Shown: positions 19,582 to 30,900 of the stretch, piece by piece
Layout of the letters: every line of letters begins with the position of its first letter
How positions within the stretch are numbered: the first letter of the stretch is position 1
DNA from: Beta vulgaris subsp. vulgaris
Taxonomy: Eukaryota > Streptophyta > Magnoliopsida > Caryophyllales > Amaranthaceae
Direction of reading: 5' to 3'
Assembly: GCF_026745355.1 (NCBI RefSeq)
Contig: NC_079206.1
Coordinates: 12,581,779 to 12,645,778 of the forward strand
Length of the DNA stretch: 64,000 nt
Position numbers and translations under genes: made by a program
Notes under the pieces: model-generated
Told to the model about the DNA's origin: nothing
Database searches by the model: none
What the model saw: the letters and a program-made list of their open reading frames with translations, nothing else

Positions 19582-21098
19582 GTGGAACTACCTAAGATGG
19601 CTACGAGTTATAGAGTTGGCAAAGAAAGCAATGAAAATATAGCAAACGTTGATAAATGGTGCGATCACACCATGTCACATGTCCGCTAGCACAAATGAGT
19701 ATATTGCACAATAATCTTGTAAAGGAAATTTCAAATGGATATAACTTTCAAACCACAAATTTTATGAAGGCAATTCCAGTTGGAGGTGAAGGCTTGTTTC
19801 AATAGCTTTCCAATGAATGGTCATAAGCTTGATTTGGATTCAAAATGAAAGAGTTACGCTCGTTTTAAATTGGACTGTCTGACCAGTGCAGAACAGTTGG
19901 TGCGCCCGCACCTTTTGACAGAGTGTTGGACTTCGAGGTCAATGTGTTTGGTGCGCCCGCACCATTTATGTTCCGTCAGAATTTGTCAGGCTCTGTGCCT
20001 AATGAAAACAGTAAGGATTTTTTTTTTACGGATGTTTTATTCCTTAGACTAGAGAGTATTATTAGGGTTGATATTAGAGAGATAAACACCTTAGTTTTGT
20101 TAAAAAAATTGAGATTCTAGATTAAAGTTTGTGATTTCTACACATCGAAGGTACTTTTTATTCAATTAGTTTCAAAGTTTTCAGTTTTATTCTCTCTATT
20201 CATCGTTATTCTTCATTTTCATTGGATCTCATATATTGTACTTTCTTAATTGCTTATTTTAATTAGAATTATTACCCCTTAATCATGTTTAGCCATAGAT
20301 TAGTTATAGATTTCATGTTTTTATGCTTAGAATTCATGATTAGTGAGTAGTCTCCTATCTCAGGGTAAGGTGAAAGTATGAATTAGGGTTTAAATGTATT
20401 GTTAATGTGATTGTGATTATCTAAAGATGATTATGTATTGATCTTGGTGTTTAGAGGCCTTAGGATATATATTGATCACATTTATGCTTGGGTATTTTGA
20501 TTTCAAATGTTCTTCATCGAATTTTGAACTATTTTTTCATCCCCATGAATCAACTTAATTTCTAGGCCAAGATATTGGGTAGAAATTAAGGGATCTTCAT
20601 TTAGGGTTTTTTTTGAATTCATTGAATCTCTTAATCAATTGACTAAAGACCATTCGAGAGAGGATTTAGTGGATTGATTAAATTATTATTTTTGAGGACC
20701 ATTCGAGAAAGGACTCAGGTATTTTATAGGAAAACTAAACCCTATATAATCATTACCCTTTGAATCACAATTGCATTAATGATCGTTGTCCCGCTTTGAT
20801 CCATACTAGTAACCTTAACTCTAGTGTCTTCCCTATTGATATTTTCTTCTCTTGTTATTTAATTTGCTAGTCCTTTGATAGCAGCTAGTTGTAGTTGTTA
20901 CCAAATCATTCAAAACCCCCAAAAAAACCCTCAATTAGGTAATTTAAACTTGATAGACTTCGATTAATCTCATTTTCCCTGTGGATTGACCCTTGACTTG
21001 TCTATACTACGTTCTTAGTAATTGCTTGTTAGGTTTTGTAAATATTATTTGAAAATCGATTTTTGGTGCCTTAACGACACATTAAAAACCTCTTATCA
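19368..21098 (+). repeat. Solo LTR of a Ty3-gypsy element (Tat/Athila-like)
   Basis: It is bounded by TGATAAG and CTTATCA. Near the 3' end it has CCCTGTGGATTGACCCTTGACTTG, which resembles the CCTGTGGATTCGACCC block common near the ends of Tat/Athila-group LTRs. It is 1731 bp long with no internal domain beside it. The flanking pentamers GATGT and TGTGT match only partly, so a TSD is not established. A GTGCGCCCGCACC motif occurs twice inside. Confidence 0.65.
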
Positions 21099-22711
21099 TG
21101 TGTTAGTGTGTATTACCTGGCCACTCCCTCATTCATAGCTTCTAAGATCTTCCCATTTGCAAATGTGGCACTATTCATAAGTAACGATAATCTTGTAAAT
21201 TTTTTCCAATGTAAGAGAAAAAATATAATCAATTGGAATCTTGTTTGAATCGTCTTAATGAGTAAATTAAGAATATCATTATTTTAAAATTTTTATTAAT
21301 ATGTAATTAAAGATATTAATCATACAAAACGTGCATTGGTAAACATGAAAAATGAAAATAGGAATATTTTTATGAAACATAGTACATAAGTGGATGGTAT
21401 AGCCTGAATAAATTTTAAATTTTTCCAATGAAAATTTTAAATTTTAAAATATACATGATACTACAACTTTTCCTTCCTGAATCATGATACTACATCACAT
21501 AACACATAGGTATGTACGTACCTTGTGTAAACAAATCGGTAGGCCACCTTTAATCACCTTAAAAATCGCCTACTGAATAATCTCCGTCTAAAACAACCAA
21601 TATAATTTAAAGCCAATACTCCAAATAAATTCCAGCAACTTTAAAATACTTTAAATCCTCTTTAAAAATATTTAAAAGTTGTTTTTACCATTAAAACTTC
21701 AATTACTTATTTTCCCTAGCATATTATTACTATACTAGTCATTAAAATCCATAAAACTCCATTAATAACAACCTTTCTAAAATTCCAGCAACTTTTAAAA
21801 TATTAAAACTCTCTTTAAACATGCTTAAATTCATAAATTAAATCAATTTCATAGTTTATAACATGCTACTATGATTTTCCAATCTCTAACACCATAAAAA
21901 TTCATGCTTTGATAATTAAAAAGCTCAATCTAAATAAAATAATCAAATCTGAAATTTTATTCTTTCAATGCATAATTTATATAATTATAAATTCATCATT
22001 AAAACAGTAAATTAAAGTTATTAATCATAATTAGTACTAAAACAAAACATAAAAACATAATCTTTAATCAAAACTTGAGGAGGAAGAAAATTCAGAATTA
22101 AACCAACAAATCAAAGGAACAAAGGAGACAAGGGGCACCGGCAATGGGTCTGCTGCTGTGATGGTTTTGATTGTGGTGGTGTGGTGACGTTTCTTAGCAA
22201 AAAAGAAAGTGTTTCTCGAAAAAGAAGAAAGAAAATTGGAAGAGGATAAAAAAACGTGAAAGGGAAGAGAAAGAATATGGGAGCCAGGTGTGCAAGGGAG
22301 GAGAGAGAAAATTTTGTATGGTAAAATAATTGGGTTTAAGGTATTTGTAAGTAGATTTTTCCTTTTGGGCCTAGAAAAAGGAAATTGGGTTTGAATATAG
22401 TTTTATGATGAATGGGATTGATGATGTAGAACTCCTAACATCAATAGAAATCATTTTCCTTATCCACTTAGAATTTGGATTCCTCAAGTTCATTTAAACT
22501 TCTTTTCCAAATCCAATAAGTATTTCAAATATTTTTCAAATCATGCCTTAACAAAATATTTTATCTTTCTTAAATCCTTAAAATAATTTCTTTGACTTTC
22601 AAAATGGTCAACCTTCTTTAAATAATAATTCATTTCAAACTAAATTATGTTTAAATATAATTATATAAATATTACAATATATTTATAAATTCCATAAATT
22701 TACGGGGGATT
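21099..22711. other. AT-rich intergenic region with degenerate repeats
   Basis: No gene is seen. 21180-21380 resembles a decayed Stowaway-type MITE (TTTGAATCGTCTTAATGAG, and AATTAAAGATATTAATCAT as in the MITE at 43732). 21620-21670 and 21780-21830 are diverged direct repeats (CCAGCAACTTTTAAAATA). TTTACGGGGGATTACA at about 22699 looks like an LTR terminus, but no partner was found. Confidence 0.4.
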
Positions 22712-22835
22712 ACAGGTTAGTGCTTCCTTTCCGATTTCAGGAGTACCTGGGATCGATTCTCACCCTTGACAAGTTATGATCCCCTTTTTAATCCCAACTT
22801 GTCAAGGTTTCTCCTTACCTTATTAAAAAAAATTA
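22712..22835 (+). repeat. SINE-like sequence
   Basis: GGTTAGTGCTTCC, then GGAGTACCTGGGATCGATTC with a B-box-like GGATCGATTCTC, and a run ending TTATTAAAAAAA. The arrangement suggests a tRNA-derived SINE. No target duplication was confirmed. Confidence 0.35.
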
Positions 22836-23057
22836 CATCCTATTTTCTTAATCTTGAACGTTCGATATGGATACTAATAATAAATTTGACTCCATCTCTA
22901 GACTTAATCCCGCTTTTAGGAAAATTATGATAAAATAGGAAAAATGCAAAAGCGTAAAATATTATTCAGAACCTCATTCTTTAAATTTTGTATCGGGTAT
23001 TGTTATGGTTGAATGACTAATTAATGGTCACGCCCTCCGTCGCAGAATAGTTTGAAC

Positions 23058-23480
23058 TAGAGCTGGCCATGGGCCGGGCCGGCACGAGGGCCGGCACGGC
23101 ACGGCACGATTTGAGCCCGGCCCAGCACGAGCCCGCTATGAGCACGGCACGGCACGCCGGCACGAGTGGTGGGCCGTGGGCCATGCATTAACAACATTCT
23201 AAAAGTTTGGCACGAACCCGGCACGAGCACGACGGGTTGGCCCACAAGTTGGCACGCTTATTTTGGTTAAAATTTCATAATATAAATTAAAATTTGTATA
23301 AGGCACGATGGCACGGCACGACACGTGGGTCGGGTCGTGCATGGGCCTTAGATTTTACAACTTGGCACGAGCCCGACACGACACGAGCATTTCTTGGCCC
23401 GTTTTGGCACGGCACGTTGTGGCACGAGGCACGCGGGCTTGGCACGTGGGCCGTCCCGGCACGGTCCGTGGCCACCTCTA
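23058..23480. mobile_element. GC-rich hAT MITE made of GGCACG-type repeats, TSD GTTTGAAC
   Basis: The ends TAGAGCTGGCCA and TGGCCACCTCTA are imperfect inverted repeats. GTTTGAAC flanks both sides (23050-23057 and 23481-23488), an 8-bp hAT duplication. The 423-bp interior is strikingly GC-rich beside its AT-rich surroundings and consists of many GGCACG/CGTGCC words on both strands. The open frames in it are composition artefacts. Confidence 0.88.
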
Positions 23481-23780
23481 GTTTGAACACTTTAATTTTG
23501 ACATGGTCTCACAATTATTATACTTATTCTTTTTCTTAGATCCTTTTCGCCCACATTCTTTTTCTATCAATTAAAAATGCCCAATATTATAAATCTATCA
23601 ATAGAAGAATACTCCACCAACTCCTACCACATGTTCTTTTTAATAGAATAACGTTTGATAACTACATTACAACTTATTACTTTAAACTATGTGTATCAAC
23701 AAGTGTTCAATTATTTCAGATTTTTCTATTTAATATTATTATTTGTGGTCACATAACAACGTAATGATTTATTGTTACTT

Positions 23781-24386
23781 TTTTTTTTTTTGAAAGAGAA
23801 ATTTCATTAATTGAAAGCCAAACGGCATCTACAATAGGTATTAAAGTAAAAAAAGATACAATCAAACAAAACTAAATCAAATTCGTCTTCGAATAAACTA
23901 CAATGAACCAGATCGAACAATACAGCACAACCCTCTTGTATTTGCTGAATCAAGCAGCTATTGATGAGGAAGTCTATCGTTCTGATATAGTTTGGGAAGA
24001 ACATTCTTGATCGAGTCAGGTTGACCGCATCCGAGATTCCAATACCTTCATGTTGAGTCTCAAACTTCAACCAATGAGAATAATTTCTCATACCTAAAAA
24101 CAAAAGAACCATACTCACAACTCCCATAGGGGAGAAGGATATTTCCAAAACAGAAACTAAAAACCCCATAACAGGGTTTGAGAAAATCTCATATAGAGAG
24201 ACTAATTTATTGAACAAAACAAAAAAATGAATTAAAAACTGGAAACAAAAGGGGAAAAGGGGCTTACCATGGATGAAAACATCCATAGCAGCCCCTAATT
24301 GATGAAGAATGGATAGGGGAGGCTAGGGTTTGAGAGAGAAAAAGAGAGGGGAGGCTAGGATTTTTTTAAGTGTAGTAATAATAATG
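23781..24386 (-). mobile_element. Poly(A) retroposon (probably an internally deleted LINE) with 17-bp TSD
   Basis: On the minus strand it ends CATTAATGAAATTTCTC... followed by a poly(A) run, the usual tail of plant L1 elements. ATGATTTATTGTTACTT flanks it at 23764-23780 and 24387-24403, an exact 17-bp duplication characteristic of L1-type integration. The 159-codon open frame inside (MDVFIHGKPLFPF...) lacks recognisable RT or endonuclease motifs. A LINE derivative with its core deleted, or a large SINE, is likely. Confidence 0.8.
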
Positions 24387-24403
24387 ATGATTTATTGTTA
24401 CTT

Positions 24404-25078
24404 AAAATGAGTCAACTATTTACTTAAATCTTTCTACATAATTAGTATTACGATTATTAAACCATGTATCGCACGGGTAGTACTGTACTACTTTTTTTTT
24501 GTTGAAAATAGAGGGGCAGAGCCCCAAAAGAGAGGCAAAGCATTGGTATTATACTAGTTGATGACTAATTCTTCTCTATTTTTCTCTTAGTTGCACTACT
24601 TGACATTCGAGCACTATTTGTCAATTAATTTTGACTATATTTTCTCACTGTTATATATTAAAAAAATATAGTCAAATGAGATTTTATTAGATTCGTCAGA
24701 ATGCGAAAATTCAAGATATCAAACTCTTATTAAAGTTATTAATTGTTAAAGAAACGTTTCAAAGAATGTAAACAGGCAAATGGTGCAACCAAAAAAAATA
24801 ATGAATTATAAAAAGACAACCTCAACTTTTTTCGGTAGGGAAGGTAAAAAAAAATACAATTAAAAGACCATCCTCTTTAACTTTTTATAAAAAACGCCTA
24901 ATTCATCACTTTGAAGAATCTAGAGGGATTATTTACGCATATTATAAGAAGATAACCGCAACTTGAGATTTATGGTTTAGCTTATGATGGTCCCATCAAC
25001 TGTTTTCGCATGATGAAGTAGGTGTTACGTCGCCTAGGAGCAAGTATCGTTGTCGCATGGAAGCAAGGAGAAAGCCTT
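24404..25078. other. Intergenic stretch
   Basis: No gene was recognised. 24650-24760 (TTTTATTAGATTCGTCAGAATG) resembles decayed Stowaway sequence seen also near 54308. GGGGCAGAGCCCC at 24513-24525 is a short hairpin. Confidence 0.4.
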
Positions 25079-25337
25079 GGTAACCAACTGTTTGAGTCCA
25101 AAAAAGACTCAAACACTCAAAAAGTTACACATTGGTACCATTATAACCTGGTATTGGTATCACATTGTTATCAGGATTGGTACCAAGCAACCTTACTTTG
25201 GTATCAAAATTTTCGGACAATGGTACCAATCTAACCTAGCATTGGTACTAAACAACACACGCGTGAAATTTCCAAGGCTTAAAATGACCAAATTGCCCCT
25301 GTTTGAGTCTCCTAAGAGACTCAAACGGTTGGTTGCC
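25079..25337. mobile_element. TIR MITE rich in TTGGTACC
   Basis: GGTAACCAACTGTTTGAGTC at the left and GACTCAAACGGTTGGTTGCC at the right are 20-bp inverted repeats with two mismatches. The interior carries several TTGGTACC or TTGGTATC words. No convincing target duplication was found, so the superfamily is left open. It interrupts a local repeat built of GGAAGCAAG and GTGTCGCCT words. Confidence 0.65.
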
Positions 25338-26345
25338 TAGACAAACTCTGGAAGCAAGTGGTGTCGCCTGGCAGCAAGTGAAGCAGGTGTCGTCTCGAGA
25401 GGCAGAGTAAGAAGTAGTGTTAGGTTTTTATTTGTCTTTCGATTGTTAAGTGAAACGTGGTCAAAGGTGTTCTGTTATGAATCGTGTGGTCAGTTCTTTA
25501 GTTTATATTCTCTGTTTTAGCCTTAATTAGTTTAGGTTTATCCAAATCCAATTATCCTTGTCATTTTGTGTATGGTTTTGCTTGGGTGATAGTTAGTTGT
25601 GATAGGTGAGCATTTGAAGGTTCTTGGTTTCCTATGACAAGGGAAGATCTGGGAAATCTGGTCAATATAACCATTACTCCTTGAGTTGGCCATGGTTTGG
25701 TATATGCAGCTTTAGGGTTTAAATGTTAGGCAAGGTGAGAGGAGTTTTTCGATCTTCTAGTATAGGGACTGCAAGGTTGAATCTTCGAATTTGTAAGTTG
25801 GATGAATTACTTCAAAAATGCATCTTGTGGGAGGTCCTCCAATTTGATTTGGAGCAAGTTTCGACCTACACGCGTTATTAGTTTCAGTCTCGCGAGACTA
25901 AAGTCTGGATACCCTCGCAGAAGGGTAAGAAGTAACCAAAGGAGATGACTTATTTGTTAGTTCAATCAATATAATCCCAGTAAGACGTTTCCATTATATT
26001 CCAGGACCTTCACATTTATAATCTTGTAGACATCGGATATGAAGATCGCCTGGGTTTAATATCTCAACGATTCTCTCTCATTAATTATGTCATTCCTTTT
26101 TCACCAAGACGTATAACCCAACCCCACCAACCACCGCTGTAGACAAGTTTCATTTGGACTCGACTAGTAATAGGTTTTTTCCTTCATAGAGTATGTAAGA
26201 GCAAATAAAACTCACTTTAATGTCTATTTGATTTCGGTTTTATGTTTGGTCATATTATCATTAGGTTGTAATTTCTTTTTTTAATTAATGAAAATTTTGT
26301 CAATGTTAAAAAAATAATAAAAATAAAAAAATTTTGATTTAATAA
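25338..26345 (+). repeat. Probable LINE-derived or other retroposon 3' region
   Basis: Non-coding, ending AATTAATGAAAATTTTGTC and then an A-rich tail (26303-26332), as in plant L1 3' ends. No RT sequence is present and the 5' boundary is unknown. Confidence 0.35.
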
Positions 26346-26419
26346 ATATCAATAAATTGGTACCAATGGTAACTTCTTTAGGTGCTACCCAATATATTAT
26401 TATTGCACTTTCTAGTACT

Positions 26420-27027
26420 TGTTAGGAATTACGCGGAAGCGTAGTAGCAAGTAAACAATATAAACAAATCTAAAAAGCGAAAATTAAAGCAATGACAAAC
26501 GCAAATTTGATGTGGAAACCTCTTCCTTCACAAGTAGAGGAGAAACCACAAACCATTTCACTAATCCTTAAACGAATATTAGCAAAACTCCAAACTCCTA
26601 AATCCCGTGAATTACAATCTCTATCAAGAACTCTAACTAAAAACCTAAGAGTATCTATAATCTCTCCCCGTATTTGATAAGCATACCAAATAATGGTTCC
26701 AATCCCCTTTTATATAAAGTATGAAATCCTATCTCTAGTAGAATTAGCATCTAACAAGATCTAATCTAACTAGACTTAGGAAACTAATAATTATCTATTT
26801 TGCTAATACAATTATTAATCTATAAGGAAATAAATAACCTATAAAGAATCCTAACATAACAAGTTTAGAAGAAAAACAAGACGAAATGAGAAAGGAAATG
26901 ACCAAATCCCTCAGGCACATGTTCCATCCCGTGGTCGTAGCCACGCAAGTTTCTCCCCCGCGGGGGAGTGTTTTACTCCACCGGCAAAGAAAAGCTTTTC
27001 TATTCGTCTACAATATTTCCTCTAACA
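26420..27027 (-). repeat. Probable Copia LTR remnant
   Basis: It is bounded by TGTTAGGAA and TTCCTCTAACA, giving TG..CA termini. On the minus strand, GGTTTCGGGAG directly precedes TGTTAGAGG, like a polypurine tract before a 3' LTR. The flanks GTACT and CTCCC do not match. GTACT does recur at 27120, which would suit an LTR plus a short internal remnant. The interpretation is tentative. Confidence 0.45.
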
Positions 27028-27945
27028 CTCCCGAAACCTATATCATATCTCAAAGACCTACTAACCGTGTTGGACTATTGGACTTGCATAACTAACGGTA
27101 ATAATTAAGTAAAACACTTTAGTACTACCAGAGGTACATTTTGCACACTTTCTAGTTTCTAGTACCAAAAACAATTGTACCAACTAAATTAGTCATACCA
27201 TATATTTACTAATGTTTATATTCTGGTTTCCCTAATTCCTATTTTTTAATTTCAAAAAAGAATGGAAACAAAAAGCAATAGTAAGCCCGTATTTCGTACT
27301 AAGATTTTGATTGAGCTTAATTTATAAATAGTAGAAAAAGTGTTACAACTAATAAACGAATAGTAAGTGAGACTTTCCATAGCCTTTCCCGTTGGCCATT
27401 AGTCGCTGACTTCATAATTGGTCTTTGAACATCAACATTAAGTAGCTTTAGCTAAAAAGTACTCTTATCATTGCTTGATGCATAATTGTGAAAACATACT
27501 GACAAATGATATTGGAAATAATAATACATTTTAATTGATACCTCGAGAACGAGAATTGTATCCAATATCTTTGATACAGATATTTGGGAAAAATAAAAAG
27601 ACGAATTTGGCTTTTGCATAGACCATATACAACAGCAACTATAAAAGATAAAATACTGTAAAACGTAAGGACGAATGCAGTGATAATCACATAAAAGTGC
27701 GTAGGATAACACAGCAACTTCAGGAGACTATCCCATTAAATTGGGGTCGGGTGCATTAAAATTTTAGGGATGAAGATGTATAAATTACCACGCTTCCATC
27801 ACTAAAACAGCACTACCTATATTATCCTCCCATATAGAGAAAGGAGTTGTCTTATTTGTCTATCCTCACCTCAACTTCAATACCTCCCATTCACTAAAAC
27901 TTTTTGTCAATGAAGCGTCACAATTCGCAACTCAATAATGAAGCG
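27028..27945. other. Intergenic sequence and 3' flank of XPF
   Basis: No gene was recognised. It should contain the XPF 3' UTR and polyadenylation site (minus strand, below 27945), but no signal was chosen. 27100-27200 again carries GTACC/GTACTACC words like those of the MITE at 25079. Confidence 0.4.
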
Positions 27946-27954
27946 TCACATCAT
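27910..27954 (-). repeat. Short direct repeat over the XPF stop codon
   Basis: AATGAAGCGTCACA occurs twice about 29 bp apart on the plus strand (27910-27923 and 27938-27951). One copy covers the TGA stop at 27946-27948. It is probably a small local duplication of the coding end into the 3' UTR. Confidence 0.6.
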
Positions 27955-30900
27955 AGTTGGGTATTTGGCATCGAGAAATTCCCGAAGGGTGTGAGCAGCT
28001 TTCTGTCCTCCCATCAGATCGGCCAGCTTCTCAACTGGGAGAACAGCCAAATCAGCTAAGCTGTTGCATCCATCCATTATAGCCCTGTAGTTTGAATCAG
28101 AGACACCTGGCAGACGTCTCAAGAACTCGACAGCAGATGTGTTATAGTTTTCAGCCCTGTCATTGAGAAAATAAAGACTATGAACTCAAGCATATCAATT
28201 AGCTGAAACTGATCCTTGCAACAAACTACATTGCATAAGTTTGGATGCTAATGATTCATTGAACAACACAAATATTGTTCTTACAACAAACCCCACTTCA
28301 GCCAATCATCATCTTCTTTCCAAAACTATCCTTCATCAGGAATTGGATTTCCAGTTTGCAATTTATTGTCTTGCATTCGTGTTATCAAATCTTTTCACCC
28401 TTTCATCAAAATTAATTATTCTCTATTGACATAACAACGCATGCTTTCTGTGTGGATATGTTCTCTCTTTAACTACTCTTATGGTAAATTCCTCTTCATT
28501 GCAGCATAAAAACAGCAAAGGCTGGATACAAGAATCTATCAAGAGCATGCTTGGATTTGAGTGTAATACAGTAAGGGCCTAAGGGGTAATGAAGACAAGA
28601 TGAAGATGAATTTAAGTGGTGGTAGGAATGATGGAATAGATAATGCAATGGGGTATACTGTATCACCCCATAGGATGATGGGTAACTATTACCCATAAAA
28701 TGAGGGCAAATATTTTTCTTTACACAAACATTGCGTCATGCCGTCATCCCATCTATCACCACCCCCATCCACCTTCATTCTCTTTATATTTTCTACTATT
28801 ACCCCCTTAAATTCATTTCCAAATCCAAGCATGTCCCGTTGGATGAATATTTGTACGAGGAACATAAATCTCACCTCACATCATTCTCCACAATTCCCTC
28901 TTCCGACGGAACACCAACTCTTGTTGCCTTGGCCTCATCAGGTTCATCCTGATTTGCTTTTAAAGAAGCAAATATTTCAGCGGTTGCATGCAAACTGCGA
29001 GACCAGACTATACGCAAACGAGGGAAGTGCATAGCTAGCAATGTGAGCTTTGAGATGATGCTATATGGTGTGACATCATCACCAATATCACTTGCTGACT
29101 GAGAATTCAACAATCAACACCCGAGTTAGATTAAAATGACAGCAATTTTGTTGATCGATGTCTCCAATAATACGGACCTGGGATGTGAAATTGTAGACCG
29201 AGACTATTCTTCTAGATATGATCGTTGCTTAAAAACATATGGATCCAGCTCCTACAATTTCAGAACCCAAGACCCAAACTTGAAGTATACTAAATAGCAA
29301 AACAATTTTTCTACAGTAGTTAGAAGTGCTGACCAGAAAAGAGAAGCTTTTGTCCTGTGAAAACTCAATCAAGAGGACAGGTATTCTGTAATATCGCACC
29401 ATGGTCTCAACTTGGTGATAGAGCCGTCCAGACGCGAAACTTCCAAAAAGATCCTGTATGCTTTTCCTTTCTACACATATCGACGGGGAGAGGATGTAGT
29501 CACCAACTTCCAAGGTCACTGGTATAATGCGCATGCCCTTCTGGTGGAGAACATTTGGGAGGCTGCTCATGAACTCTCTCATGTCCACTATGACCTAACA
29601 TTCGTTTTAAAGAATATAATTAAAGCCAAAAAGATTGAAAGGTTCTCTTCCACACATAAAATTACATCAACTCGTAGAACCCAAAGAGTAATACTACTAT
29701 ATCACATGCCTGCATTTCTTTATCAGCCTCCTTTCTTCCACCAGCTTTTCTGGTTAATGAATTTTGAGCCACTGATGACTGTGGCTCAATGGGAGAATTT
29801 ACACCCAGAAGATGATCATCCTGACAAAAGCAAAGCGCAAGACACAGAATAAGTGTTCAATTACAGTAATCAGAAAAAAAAAAAGGGGTCTGCAGCACAT
29901 TTCATGTTAACATCAAATCTCACATCATACAGAAAAGCTTCCCTACTTGACAGTTCTCTCATACCAACAGCATACTATATTCCACAAGAAAATATGAACA
30001 TCAATTTCAGGCAAACAAACAAAGGCTAGAGTTCCCAAACCAACTGAATCAAACGAGTTCTCTTATACCAACAGCATACTATGTCATTCCACAAGAAAAT
30101 ATGAACATCAAGTTCAGGCAAACAAACAAAGGCTAGAGTTCCCATTCCAACCGAATCAAACGAGAATGTAGTATGAACTTGCAGCACCAAGCCAACAATG
30201 AAGTCAAGATGAGGTTATATCCTGTTAGGCTGTTAGTATATGCTGCCAAAATACAAGATAGAACTATTCTCAGCTAAAAGAAGAAAGAAAACGACAACAA
30301 AAGATAACAAAAGAATGGTGAAGACAGTGAATATGATCATGATGAATAAATTTGTGTGCATCAGCAACCCTTTCCCGTGTTATGTTGACAGCTAGCAAAT
30401 ATCCTTCTAGCTTGTATACTCATCAACAAAAACCTACTTAAAAGGGACCACAAGACATAGCATTGGTAAAATTCAGAAGACAATTCTAGTACAGACAAGA
30501 CAAGTACAAACAGGCACTTTCTCATTTTAGGAATTGGATTGGCGTTAATGACAAATTATTAATTTGTGTGCATGTGTGTGTGGTTTGGGGGGGGGGGGGG
30601 GGGGGGGGTTGATGGCATGATTAATAGATACACACAATCATGTGCATATGTAGATAAATATGAGTTGGAAGCAGATATATGCAAAAACGCAAAACCGTAA
30701 ACTCAATCTCAACAACCCACTAATAACAGTAAATTCTATTCACGCCTATGTTGCCAACGATAAAATAGTACATACTAGGTTAACTGGAATCATCATCATT
30801 GATTTTTGCCTAATCAAAGACTCGAACGCTCCATTTTCACGGCGTATGCTGGCCTCAAACTTCTGTACCTCAGTCGAATCTTCGTAGAAAAGAAAGTAAA

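Noticed and set aside
23057..23539. Arg/Gly/Pro-rich frames in the GC-rich block
   Set aside because: They lie inside a hAT MITE with repeats on both strands; open frames are expected from the composition.
24462..24560. Possible Helitron ends (CCCGTGCGATACATGG; ACTAG at 24556)
   Set aside because: The hairpin is imperfect, spacing to CTAG is wrong, and no 5' partner was found.
27448..27717. Minus-strand 89-residue hydrophobic frame downstream of XPF
   Set aside because: Overlapping frames of similar length, no family resemblance; probably 3' flank sequence.
28496..29034. Frames in both directions between XPF exons 8 and 9
   Set aside because: They overlap an XPF exon or lie in its intron; they are shadows.
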